From assembly GCF_947497555.1 (NCBI RefSeq), contig NZ_CANMGY010000011.1:18117-82116 (forward strand): 64,000 bases of DNA, read 5' to 3'. Every line of letters begins with the position of its first letter. Within the stretch, counting starts at the first letter, position 1. Positions 44,305 through 52,531 of the stretch are shown piece after piece. Under the pieces are notes generated by a model, which worked only from the letters and a program-made list of their open reading frames with translations, was not told the DNA's origin and did not search any database. Made by a program: the position numbers and the translations under genes. Source of the DNA: an uncultured Umboniibacter sp. GTDB lineage: Bacteria > Pseudomonadota > Gammaproteobacteria > Pseudomonadales > DSM-25080.

Positions 44305-46335
44305 ATGACCGCAACCACGACACCTAATCACGAAGCACAAACCAGTATTGCTGAAGCCGTTGGGGCGATGAAGCAGCGTAACCCGCAGCAGGCCGAACGC
44401 GTCTGTAGAGATTTTCTGGTACTAAACCCCAGCAGTATTCCCCATGTTCAGGTCCTTGGACATGCACTGATTCAGATGAATCGCCTTGATGAAGCCAAAG
44501 CGCAGATTGAGTTCGGTATCAAGCTGGCGCCGGACTATGCCGCCTTTTACGAGGATTTGGGTAGCGTGGCGGGTATTGAAGGGCAGTACGATGAAGCGGT
44601 GACCTTACTGCAACGTGCTATTCAGATGGACCCTAAACAACCGCGATTCCATAAAAAGTTGGCTCAAGCCCTGGTGGCGGCCGGAAGAACCGATGAGGCG
44701 GACGAGGCCTTCATGGGATTTTTGGATAGAGACAACGATGCCGCACTGGTGGCAATGGGCGCCGAACATTGGCGGGCAGAGCGTAAAAAAGAGGCGGAAG
44801 AGGCGTTTCGAAATGCACTCCGTGAGAACCCTCAAAACGTTAATGCGATGCGTTTTTTGGCTATTTGTTATCACGAGGCAGGCGGCAAAATTATTGATGC
44901 CGAAGCCTTGCTGCGCCGAGCGGTAGAGATAGCGCCGGACTTTCATCAGGCGTGGCATAATTTGGGCTCGGTGCTCATTGATAGCCAGAAGTGGCAAGAA
45001 GCAGTGAAGGCTTTTAAGGAGCTGGTGGCGCTGAAACCTGACGATGATTTGGCATGGGCGGGCTTGGGTAATGCCAGTTCGAACTTAGGAGATGTCGATG
45101 CTGCGATTTCGGCCTTCGAACAGAGTTTGAGCATTAATCCTCAGTCGGCCGGCGTCTACATGTCATTGGCGCATATGTATAAAACGGTAGGTCGCCTAGA
45201 GGATTCGCTTGCTTCCTATCGTGAGTCTATTCGCCTAAAACCTGATTTGGGCGAGAGTTATTGGAGTATGGCGAACTTGAAGATTTTCAAGTTTGAGAAT
45301 GAGGAGGTTGCGGCCATGGAGGCTCAGCTAGAGAGTGCGGAGCTGAGCGAGCAGGCTCGCGTTCACTTTGAATTTTCCCTAGGAAAGGCATACGAGGATC
45401 GAAAGGACTACGACAGTGCCTGGCAGCACTACAGCGCTGGTAATCATCAAAATCGCGGGCTGGTGGATTATGATCCCGTTGAATTTCAGTTGCTTCAGAC
45501 GCGTGTCCAATCGGTATTCACTCCAGAGTTTGTAAAGCAACATTTAGGGTTAGGGCATGACGCACCGGATCCTATTTTTGTTGTAGGCTTACCTCGTTCC
45601 GGCTCGACATTAGTGGAGCAAATTCTATCAAGTCACTCTCAGGTTGAGGGTACCTCTGAGTTGCCAAATGCGGCGAATATCGCCTATTCAACGGCAAAAT
45701 ACCGAAGTGATGGCTTAACGTTCCCCGAGACGCTAGGTGAATTGACTGCTCGTGATTGGGCGGCATACGGTAAAGAGTATCTGCAACAGGTGAAGCATCA
45801 CCGGGTGGAAGGTACGCCGTTGTTTATTGATAAAATGCCGAACAACTTTAGCTTCGTAGGCTGGATTAAGTTGATTCTGCCCAACGCTAAGATCATCAAC
45901 ACTCGTCGCTTTCCCTTGGACAGCTTGTTGGGCGCGCACAAGCAGTTATTCGCCAAAGGCCAGAATTTCACCTACGACGAGTTCGAGCTAGCGGAATACT
46001 ATCAACAGTACGTAAAGATCATGGATCATTGGCACCAGGTATTTCCCGGTGAGGTACTTGATGTTCACTATGAGGATACAGTCACTCGGTTGGAATGGCA
46101 GGTTCGTCGGCTACTTGAATTCTGTGGGCTGCCGTTCGAAGAGCAATGCTTGCGCTACTACGAGAATAAACGGGCGGTGAAGACCGCGAGTTCGGAGCAG
46201 GTTCGCCAACCTATCTATACCTCAGCCTTAGGTTTGTGGCAGCGCTATGAAGCCAACTTGGATCTCTGGAAAGAAGAGCTCAAGGACGTGATTGAAGCGT
46301 GCCCCGAAACCGTGCTGGATGCGGCTGGGTGGTAA
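44305..46335 (+). CDS. TPR-repeat sulfotransferase (paralogue B)
   Basis: A 676-residue protein with the same layout as paralogue A: TPR units over residues 10-330 (for example AWHNLGSVLIDSQKWQEAVKAFKELVALKPD), then a sulfotransferase from about 422 with VGLPRSGSTLVEQILSSHS (PAPS loop at 428-435), IDKMPNNFSFVGWI and NTRRFPLDSLLGAHKQLFA. It follows the LysR gene with GGGGG before ATG 44305, so the two form an operon. It is likely cytoplasmic. The acceptor is unknown; the TPR part suggests a protein or peptide partner. Confidence 0.9.
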   Translation: MTATTTPNHEAQTSIAEAVGAMKQRNPQQAERVCRDFLVLNPSSIPHVQVLGHALIQMNRLDEAKAQIEFGIKLAPDYAAFYEDLGSVAGIEGQYDEAVTLLQRAIQMDPKQPRFHKKLAQALVAAGRTDEADEAFMGFLDRDNDAALVAMGAEHWRAERKKEAEEAFRNALRENPQNVNAMRFLAICYHEAGGKIIDAEALLRRAVEIAPDFHQAWHNLGSVLIDSQKWQEAVKAFKELVALKPDDDLAWAGLGNASSNLGDVDAAISAFEQSLSINPQSAGVYMSLAHMYKTVGRLEDSLASYRESIRLKPDLGESYWSMANLKIFKFENEEVAAMEAQLESAELSEQARVHFEFSLGKAYEDRKDYDSAWQHYSAGNHQNRGLVDYDPVEFQLLQTRVQSVFTPEFVKQHLGLGHDAPDPIFVVGLPRSGSTLVEQILSSHSQVEGTSELPNAANIAYSTAKYRSDGLTFPETLGELTARDWAAYGKEYLQQVKHHRVEGTPLFIDKMPNNFSFVGWIKLILPNAKIINTRRFPLDSLLGAHKQLFAKGQNFTYDEFELAEYYQQYVKIMDHWHQVFPGEVLDVHYEDTVTRLEWQVRRLLEFCGLPFEEQCLRYYENKRAVKTASSEQVRQPIYTSALGLWQRYEANLDLWKEELKDVIEACPETVLDAAGW

Positions 46336-46337
46336 AT

Positions 46338-46436
46338 GGGGTCGGGTACATAACTTGCAATTAGGGGTCGGGTACATACCACGGGTTTGGTTTTTTAGGG
46401 GCCTGCAAGGGAGTGCAATTAGGGGTCGGGTACATA
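46338..46436 (+). repeat. Direct copies of the RAYT-type repeat
   Basis: Three copies of GGGGTCGGGTACATA lie at 46338-46352, 46364-46378 and 46422-46436; the last two are preceded by GCAATTA. They start two bases after the stop of the TPR-sulfotransferase gene and face the inverted copies at 46493-46618. Confidence 0.85.
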
Positions 46437-46492
46437 CTGTCCGTCGCTAGCCGTTGATTTCTCTAGCGTAGTCACATCTAATTCAGCTCAAC

Positions 46493-46618
46493 GGTTATGT
46501 ACCCGACCCCAAATCCGACCCCAAATTGCAGACCCCTCGGAAGCGGTTATGTACCCGACCCCAAATCCGACCCCATATTGCAGGCCCCTCGGAAGCGGTT
46601 ATGTACCCGACCCCAATC
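46493..46618 (-). repeat. 52-bp tandem repeat carrying inverted copies of the RAYT-type repeat
   Basis: TTATGTACCCGACCCC begins at 46495, 46547 and 46599, giving two full 52-bp units that differ at two bases plus a partial third. Each full unit also holds a shortened inner copy (ATCCGACCCC). The block sits next to the transposase gene, as expected for sequences moved or kept by it. Confidence 0.85.
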
Positions 46619-46630
46619 GGTGTGACACGT

Positions 46631-46662
46631 AAAGAGAAACCACCCTATTGGGGTGGCTTTTT
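46631..46662. terminator. Bidirectional terminator at the end of the transposase gene
   Basis: CCACCC (46640-46645) and GGGTGG (46651-46656) form a 6-bp stem with a five-base loop. On the plus strand it is followed by CTTTTT. On the minus strand it is followed by TTTCTCTTT and contains the transposase stop codon in its loop. Confidence 0.65.
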
Positions 46663-47331
46663 GGGTTTTCGGCGCGAACCAATTCGCCGGCGATTGTCGG
46701 CGGCAAGGTGCTTCTCAACGAAGTTCTTAGCGCCAAAGGCGAAATTGCTGTGGGTGGCCTTCCGTATGTCCTCCTGCGTTTGACTGCAAGGCGTTTGGAA
46801 CAAACTTCGATAGGCAGCGCAACGAGCTTGCTTGTTTTCTGAGAGTGCGAGAAAGCTAGCGTGAGGTGTCAGCCAAGGACAGTGATCTTGTTCGGCGTTC
46901 GCCAAGTGGCTGGACCAGGGGTATCCGCTCGGCGCATTCACCATCCCGGCGCGAACTGGGTTATCTTCGATGTAGCGATAACAGGCCAATACATATTCAT
47001 CACTATCGACTAAGCAGGATTTGTAGCGGCTATCCCAAAGTGGACCAGTTCGTTCAAATGCGGTGTTGAAATATTGCGCATACTGCTGGGCACAGGCCTT
47101 CATTAAGAGTGCTGGTGCGGTTTGGGTATGAGGCGTGATGAGTAGGTGAACATGATTGCTCATTAGGCAATAGGCGTGGATATCGCAATGATAAGCCTTG
47201 GCTTTTTCTACTAGCAGCCGGATGTACAGCAAATAGTCGTGAAGCCCAAAGAATATTTGTTGTCGGTTAACCCCACGATGAACAATGTGAAGTGGGACAT
47301 CAGGTGATACTAAACGTGCAGTGCGTGGCAT
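46645..47331 (-). CDS. REP-associated tyrosine transposase (RAYT, Y1/IS200-like)
   Basis: A 228-residue HUH single-strand nuclease. HIVHRGVNRQQIF near the N-terminus, the metal-binding HUH motif in SNHVHLLI, GPLWDSRYKS, and YVLACYRYIEDNPVRAGMV with the likely catalytic tyrosine region are typical of RAYTs. Such proteins bind and cut REP hairpins. The start at 47331 (MPRTARL) has GGAGGGGAG just upstream; an ATG six codons earlier is less likely. It is flanked by a cluster of GGGGTCGGGTACATA repeats. It appears intact. Confidence 0.9.
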   Translation of the reverse strand: MPRTARLVSPDVPLHIVHRGVNRQQIFFGLHDYLLYIRLLVEKAKAYHCDIHAYCLMSNHVHLLITPHTQTAPALLMKACAQQYAQYFNTAFERTGPLWDSRYKSCLVDSDEYVLACYRYIEDNPVRAGMVNAPSGYPWSSHLANAEQDHCPWLTPHASFLALSENKQARCAAYRSLFQTPCSQTQEDIRKATHSNFAFGAKNFVEKHLAADNRRRIGSRRKPKKPPQ

Positions 47332-47440
47332 GATCAATCTCCCCTCCATGGTAAGGATTGATCATCTATCCTCGCGTAAATAGCCGTTCATTTAGCTACT
47401 GAAACGGGTGGTAATTCTGTATATTTTCAGATTTCAAATC

Positions 47441-48484
47441 TTAGGGTAATTTGACGATAGCCGTAGGCGTATCAAGAGCAATTACGGCTAAGGTATCGCC
47501 AATGATTCCGTTGGCTTCAAGCGAGAAGATCACAACGTTCCCCGAATTTTGGTTGGCGACTAGAACCACTTCATTTTGTTCATCAACCAAAAACATTCGT
47601 GGCCAATCGCCCTCAACACTTCGGTGCTGAAGTAGTTCGAGGGAATCATTTTCGGCGACAGCGTATACGGCAATACTGTTGTGTCCACGGTTGGCGACAT
47701 ATAGACGGTCTTCGCTTGAATTAAGGCTAATGTGCGAGGCTTGCCCGCCCCTATAATCAGCGGGAAGTAAGCTGGCTCGGTGTTGTTCAATGAAGGTTCC
47801 GGCAGCATTCCTTCGAGCGCTAACAACGCTATTACTTAGTTCGTTGACCACAAAAATACGTTGCTCATCCTCCGTTATGGCGAGATGACGAATACCATCG
47901 CCTGGTTGCCCTTGATACACGGTTGATGAGGTCTTACTAGAGGGCATATGCTGGTAAATTTCGTCCGTGCCGAGATCCACCGCTAGCAGTGAATTATCGC
48001 TAAGCCAGCCAACCCAGTGTGCGTGCGGCCCCTCCTGTCGGTCGGGATGGGTCCCATGGCCCACATGTTGGAAGGTATGGTAGTCGCTGAACTGGTCATT
48101 CTCCTTCCTATACACGGAGCTCGAACCACCTGAATAATTAGCCGCTGCCAACCATTCACCGTTAGCCGAGATGGCTGCGTGGCAAGTGTGCGCTTCGGCA
48201 GAGAGTATCTGACTCAGTTGCTGGTGTTTAAGAATGCTGATGGCTCCTTGGTTAGTTTCGTTAGTGGCAATCAATTGATCATTAGCAATGAGTACGAAGC
48301 TAGGGTTTTCCATGGCAGCTATAAGTGCTAACTCGACGGTCAAGGACTCTTGGTTAAATTGGAGTTCGTAGATTCCCTCACTGCTCCCGCTGGTGTAGGT
48401 GCCAATAGCGTAGCTTACAGTCTGAGCGAAACTAGCGCTGCTTGCAGCCAGAAGAACAGACAGAAAAATAGGGAACTTAAACAT
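47441..48484 (-). CDS. Lactonase-family beta-propeller, exported
   Basis: A 347-residue protein with a Sec signal peptide (MFKFPIFLSVLLAASSASFAQ). It then shows the seven-bladed propeller pattern of the 6-phosphogluconolactonase-like (Pgl/lactonase) family: YAIGTYTSGSSEGIYEL at the start and repeated blades such as SLNSSEDRLYVANRGHNSIAVYAV. Export to the periplasm makes a role in the pentose phosphate pathway unlikely. It may open a sugar lactone instead. It is downstream of the ADP-ribosylglycohydrolase homologue by about 110 bases. Confidence 0.82.
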   Translation of the reverse strand: MFKFPIFLSVLLAASSASFAQTVSYAIGTYTSGSSEGIYELQFNQESLTVELALIAAMENPSFVLIANDQLIATNETNQGAISILKHQQLSQILSAEAHTCHAAISANGEWLAAANYSGGSSSVYRKENDQFSDYHTFQHVGHGTHPDRQEGPHAHWVGWLSDNSLLAVDLGTDEIYQHMPSSKTSSTVYQGQPGDGIRHLAITEDEQRIFVVNELSNSVVSARRNAAGTFIEQHRASLLPADYRGGQASHISLNSSEDRLYVANRGHNSIAVYAVAENDSLELLQHRSVEGDWPRMFLVDEQNEVVLVANQNSGNVVIFSLEANGIIGDTLAVIALDTPTAIVKLP

Positions 48485-48593
48485 AATTTGGAAATCCTAC
48501 GTTGGAGAAAATTGTCGCTAGCTTAGACGAGATTGATCCGTCGCAGCAAGCGCCGACAACATTGCTTATCCGCAAGACGGCGCGTTGAAGTCT

Positions 48594-49946
48594 TTAGTCG
48601 ACTGAGCGAGGGATCAGCCAAACCTCCTCCTCGAGATCGACGATGCCATCTAGTTCTTCACTCACAATGCGGTCGATTATAAGCACCCCTCTTGCCGCCA
48701 TCTGGGGAAAGGTATCGAGGCCATTATTCGGGAAATTCTTACGCGTTCGACCAATGTTAAAGCTGTCCGAGAGCGGTGTGTCAAACTGTTGTGCCAGTTT
48801 AGCTCGTCCATCCATAAGCCCAATAAGGCCGCCCCAGGTGGCCGCCGGATTATCGGAATCCCAACCCATCAATACCGCCAATTTCACGGTGTTTTGATAG
48901 TCGCCTTCGCCGTATAGGAGGCTGATAATACTTGCACCAAAGTTAATGCCCGCAGCAAAACAGCCATTGCAATATAGGTCTCGAGAACTGATATCGTAGC
49001 CATCCTGCTGTTCAACTTGATAACGTTGATAAAGCTCATCGCGGGTGGCTTCCCAAGCTACCCCCTGTTGGTATTGCTGTTGGACGAAGTCGAACATCGC
49101 TGCGGTGTAAGAATCATTGGGAAGTGTGAGGCGACCCTGCATAGCTAGCCAATGAATTTGCTCCGCTCGACTTCGCTGTTCGTCGTTCACCAGTGCCAGA
49201 GAGTGCAGCGTTACATAGAACTGAGCCGCGTATTCTGCGTGGGATCTTGCGGTGGTGCGAATGGGGAGTTCAGCCAAAGATTGAGCGATGTCTGGACGAG
49301 CAGGGGTAAGCGCACCAAAGAGTTCTGTCGTTAACTGTGCATCAATCATATCCGTGTGAGGGTTGAGTTCTGGATCAGAGGTTAAAGGAGGAATAAGGCC
49401 ATCGTTAAGCATCAACTCAAAGGCCGCTTCGTTAGATACCCAAAGATAATTCTCTGGTTGCCCCTCAGTCGTCGAGAAGGGGGTTTCGTCGTCGCGATAG
49501 ATATGTGCTATCCACGCGGAGCGAATTTGTTCGCCGCTAAGTCGCACCGATGGAGACTTCGCTAGCAGATCAAGGTAGATATATTCGATATCAGTGTCAT
49601 CATCAGCACCCCATGACTCCCCGGGTTCAACGAGTACCCAGTCAATATTGGCAGACAGGTCACTGGGAACACCCTGGCCCCAAATGCTAGGCTGGTCTGG
49701 CTTACCCCAATCATCGCGCGTGTAGAACTGACCGTGCTGACCTTCGCCGCCAATTTTGTCCATTTCAGTAACCAGACCTGTCCAGTTAGCAATGGAAAGT
49801 CCTAACCAAAATCCTTCGAGATGGTCCTGATAATCCGCTCTCGAAATCTCATAATAATTTGGTTGTTCATCGCGCGGCTGACCGCAAGAAGGGAGCGCTA
49901 AAAGTAAAGACAATATGAGGCAATAGGGTAGCGTCTTGATAGGCAT
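48594..49946 (-). CDS. ADP-ribosylglycohydrolase-family lipoprotein
   Basis: A 450-residue protein with a lipoprotein signal (LLLALPSCGQ). The N-terminal LEGFWLGLSIANWTG and C-terminal MGWDSDNPAATWGGLIGLMDG match the two helices that hold the magnesium pair in ADP-ribosylglycohydrolases. Because it is exported, ADP-ribosylated proteins are not an obvious substrate. Family members in carbohydrate loci may cleave other N- or O-glycosides. It is divergent from the GPH symporter and close to the LacI regulon, so it may belong to the same pathway. Confidence 0.82.
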   Translation of the reverse strand: MPIKTLPYCLILSLLLALPSCGQPRDEQPNYYEISRADYQDHLEGFWLGLSIANWTGLVTEMDKIGGEGQHGQFYTRDDWGKPDQPSIWGQGVPSDLSANIDWVLVEPGESWGADDDTDIEYIYLDLLAKSPSVRLSGEQIRSAWIAHIYRDDETPFSTTEGQPENYLWVSNEAAFELMLNDGLIPPLTSDPELNPHTDMIDAQLTTELFGALTPARPDIAQSLAELPIRTTARSHAEYAAQFYVTLHSLALVNDEQRSRAEQIHWLAMQGRLTLPNDSYTAAMFDFVQQQYQQGVAWEATRDELYQRYQVEQQDGYDISSRDLYCNGCFAAGINFGASIISLLYGEGDYQNTVKLAVLMGWDSDNPAATWGGLIGLMDGRAKLAQQFDTPLSDSFNIGRTRKNFPNNGLDTFPQMAARGVLIIDRIVSEELDGIVDLEEEVWLIPRSVD

Positions 49947-50028
49947 AGTGAGCTTCCGTTTGAATAGTTGGCATAATTAACTCTATGATGTAGCCATTCT
50001 TATAACAATAGCTTTGGATTATCAGCAG

Positions 50029-51345
50029 ATGATTTCGCGTCGGGAAAAAGTGGCTTATAGCTTAGGCGATGTGGCGAGTAACCTCGTTTTTCAGGTTGTG
50101 CTCCTCTACCTGGCGTTCTTCTACACGGACAAAATGGGCCTTGAGCCCGCTGACGTGGGGATGTTGTTTTTGGTGGTGCGAGTGATTGATGCAGTGACGG
50201 ATCCGCTGCTGGGCTATGTGGCCGATCGAACCAAGTCTCGTTGGGGGGCCTATCGACCATACATTTGCGGCGGGGCAATCCCACTTGGTATTTGTTTCGC
50301 TGTGGTTTTCATTGTGCCCGACTACGATTATGCAGGCCGATTGGTCTATGCCTATATCACTTATACGCTGATGATGATGGCTTACACGGCGGTAAACATT
50401 CCCTATTCGGCATTAGCCGCTGTAATTTCACCAGACCCCAAAGATCAGGTCAGCATTCAGTCCTACCGGTTCATTGGTGCCATGCTGGGCGGCATTATTG
50501 TTACGGCAGTAATGGGGCCGTTGGTAGATTATTTTGAGTTTATTGACCTTGCTGGAGGGTATTTCATCCCTGTGGGTCTAATGGCTACCGTTGGTGTTGT
50601 TCTATTCTGGTTCTGTTTTCGTGGTACCCGTGAACGAGTTGTGGTCCGAAATGAGCCAGGCCACACATTGATTGAAGATATTCAGGCGCTTTGGCGCAAT
50701 TATCACTGGCGTTTGATCACTTTTATGGCGCTTATGTTACTCACCGGGAATGTGATTAAAACAACCTTAGCCATTTACTACTTACGATATTTCTTGGCGA
50801 TGGGTGACCATGTCTCCGCGGTATTGGCAGCCGGGATGCTATTGAATATGCTGGGATGCTTGGCGGTGAACCAATTACCTAAGCACTACAACAAAGCGAG
50901 TGTTCTAGCCGTTATCATGGTCGTAACTGCGGTGGTGTCGAGTATCGCTGTCTTGGCTCCTCCCGGTAATGCCTATGCAGGTATTGGTGCGTATCTAGTA
51001 TGGTGTTTCGTATTTCAGTCGCATGCCCCCATTTTTTGGGCAATGATCACCGAGACCGCTCGTTTTGGTGAAGCTAAGACTGGAATTCGTCAAGCAGGCG
51101 TGGTGGTGTCTACCGTGATATTTATGATAAAAGTGGGCGTCGCAATAGGCGGAGCGTTAGCGGTCTGGGTACTAATGTTAGCGGACTATGAAGCGGGGGC
51201 TCAGCTAACGGAGACGTCCAAAGAAACCATTGCGATGGGCTTTAGTGTCTTTCCTGCGGTATTTTTTATTATCGTTGCGGCGCTCTCGATGTGGTATAAA
51301 AAGCTCACTCAGCCAGATTCGACAGAAAACTTACCGGGAGCTTAG
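50029..51345 (+). CDS. GPH-family sugar:cation symporter (MFS)
   Basis: An integral inner-membrane protein of about 438 residues and twelve membrane segments. SRREKVAYSLGDVASNLVFQVVLLYLAFFYTDKMGL and VVRVIDAVTDPLLGYVADRTKSRWGAYRPYI are the classical start of the glycoside-pentoside-hexuronide group (melibiose permease relatives). It likely imports the sugar or short glycoside freed by the GH3 enzyme. The start is uncertain: ATG 50029 gives MISRREK as in relatives, while TTG 50014 adds five residues. Neither has a clear ribosome site. LacI follows directly. Confidence 0.9.
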   Translation: MISRREKVAYSLGDVASNLVFQVVLLYLAFFYTDKMGLEPADVGMLFLVVRVIDAVTDPLLGYVADRTKSRWGAYRPYICGGAIPLGICFAVVFIVPDYDYAGRLVYAYITYTLMMMAYTAVNIPYSALAAVISPDPKDQVSIQSYRFIGAMLGGIIVTAVMGPLVDYFEFIDLAGGYFIPVGLMATVGVVLFWFCFRGTRERVVVRNEPGHTLIEDIQALWRNYHWRLITFMALMLLTGNVIKTTLAIYYLRYFLAMGDHVSAVLAAGMLLNMLGCLAVNQLPKHYNKASVLAVIMVVTAVVSSIAVLAPPGNAYAGIGAYLVWCFVFQSHAPIFWAMITETARFGEAKTGIRQAGVVVSTVIFMIKVGVAIGGALAVWVLMLADYEAGAQLTETSKETIAMGFSVFPAVFFIIVAALSMWYKKLTQPDSTENLPGA

Positions 51346-51346
51346 C

Positions 51347-52345
51347 GTGGCTACAATCTATGAAGTTTCAAAGTTGGCTGGAGTCTCATTAGCTACCGTG
51401 TCTCGCGTTGTCAATAACAGCGCAAAGGTGCGCGAGAGTACGCGAGTTAAAGTTGAGGCGGCAATGAAGGAACTGGGTTTTAGGCCTAATGCCATTGCTC
51501 GCTCTCTCGCTACGAACCGAACTGACACAGTCGGCATTGTGATCTCGGAGCTAGACGGCCCTTTTTACGGTCCCATGATGACCAATATCGAAGCAAAATT
51601 TCGTGCCGCTAACATCCACGCCATTTTTACCGCGGGCCACTCGAACGAAGAGTCCGAGAAAAATGCGATTCAATTCCTTCTAGCTAGACGCGTTGACGCC
51701 CTCATTTTGCATGTTGAGTCTGTGAGCGATAGTTATCTTGAGCAAGTAGAGAAGGAGGGTGTGCCTATCGTGGTAATCGGTCGGCAGGTTGATTCTGAAA
51801 CGGTCGCCTCCGTAGATCTTGATAATGAGTTGGGAGGTTACTTAGCTGCCAAGGCGGTTATTGCCGCAGGACATCGAGAAATTGCCTACATTTCAGGGCC
51901 AAGTTGGAAGGTGGACGCCAGTCAGCGTCTGGCGGGGCATCGCCGAGCATTGGTTGAAGCGGGATTGCCATGGAAAGAGCAGGACCTCTATGAGGGCGAT
52001 TATCTTGCTCCCAGCGGCTACGAATGTGCTGCAAAGGCACTTACTCAGAATCCCAATTACCGTGCAATAGTCTGTGCGAATGATGAGATGGCATCTGGAG
52101 TTTTGTTGAAGCTCCGAGAGCAGGGAATTTCGGTTCCCCAAGATGTTTCTGTAGTGGGCTTTGATGATGTCACTCACGCTAAATATCTCTATCCTGCTTT
52201 AACTACCATTGACCACCCCATTGGTGAAATGGCGAGCTACGCCGCCAATTGGGTTCTTTCTTCCTGTTATGGTCATCACAGCGTAGGCCACATGTCACTA
52301 GTGAAGCCCTCACTGGTTGAGCGTGAATCACTCGCAAAAATTTAG
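51347..52345 (+). CDS. LacI-family transcription repressor
   Basis: A 332-residue regulator. The N-terminal ATIYEVSKLAGVSLATVSRVVNNSAKVRESTRVKVEAAMKELGFRPN is the LacI helix-turn-helix with hinge, followed by a periplasmic-binding-protein-like sugar domain (VGIVISELDGPFYGPMMTNIE, VGFDDVTHAKYLYPALTTIDHP). GTG 51347 is chosen because GGGAG lies seven bases upstream and the protein then starts exactly at the helix-turn-helix. It begins one base after the symporter stop. It probably binds the AAGCGCTT palindromes at 52431, 52473 and 61186. Confidence 0.95.
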   Translation: MATIYEVSKLAGVSLATVSRVVNNSAKVRESTRVKVEAAMKELGFRPNAIARSLATNRTDTVGIVISELDGPFYGPMMTNIEAKFRAANIHAIFTAGHSNEESEKNAIQFLLARRVDALILHVESVSDSYLEQVEKEGVPIVVIGRQVDSETVASVDLDNELGGYLAAKAVIAAGHREIAYISGPSWKVDASQRLAGHRRALVEAGLPWKEQDLYEGDYLAPSGYECAAKALTQNPNYRAIVCANDEMASGVLLKLREQGISVPQDVSVVGFDDVTHAKYLYPALTTIDHPIGEMASYAANWVLSSCYGHHSVGHMSLVKPSLVERESLAKI

Positions 52346-52399
52346 TGCGTAGCTAGCTCTATCGATATGTCAAAATTACGTTAAATACTTAATCTTTTG

Positions 52400-52428
52400 T
52401 TGACGCTACAATGAAATTTCGTTAGGTT
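52400..52428 (+). promoter_or_regulatory. Candidate promoter of the TonB receptor gene
   Basis: TTGACG (52400-52405) and TAGGTT (52423-52428) are 17 bases apart. The first operator starts three bases downstream, the usual place for a LacI-type repressor to block transcription. The -10 is weak. Confidence 0.4.
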
Positions 52429-52430
52429 TA

Positions 52431-52444
52431 TGCAAGCGCTTACA
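52431..52444. promoter_or_regulatory. LacI-type operator 1
   Basis: TGCAAGCGCTTACA is a palindrome with one mismatch, built on AAGCGCTT with the central CG typical of LacI-family sites. Its centre is 42 bases (four helical turns) from operator 2. Confidence 0.75.
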
Positions 52445-52472
52445 TTTATGGGTAAGAATTAGGGGTTGTAAA

Positions 52473-52486
52473 AGTAAGCGCTTACA
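52473..52486. promoter_or_regulatory. LacI-type operator 2
   Basis: AGTAAGCGCTTACA contains the perfect 12-base palindrome GTAAGCGCTTAC (52474-52485). It lies 46 bases before the start of the TonB receptor gene. Confidence 0.78.
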
Positions 52487-52531
52487 TAAAAAGAGAAGCA
52501 TAATAATTATTGAAAAATCTCGGAGATTATA

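Noticed and set aside
44605..44997. A 130-residue leftward frame inside TPR-sulfotransferase B
   Set aside because: The host gene has clear TPR and sulfotransferase motifs along this stretch; the reverse frame has no start signal or known domain.
46338..46618. CRISPR-like array of short repeats
   Set aside because: Copies occur in both orientations, spacing is irregular or tandem, there are no unique spacers and no cas genes. They fit RAYT-linked repeats instead.
46526..46842. Rightward reading frames over the repeats and the transposase 3' end
   Set aside because: They are made by repeat sequence and the antisense of the transposase gene, with no ribosome site or recognisable domain.
50014..50028. 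TTG 50014 as start of the GPH symporter
   Set aside because: No ribosome site precedes it and relatives start at the equivalent of ATG 50029; kept only as an alternative.
51230..51346. Upstream extension of the LacI frame
   Set aside because: It overlaps the symporter gene, and the GTG at 51347 has a good ribosome site and begins right at the helix-turn-helix.
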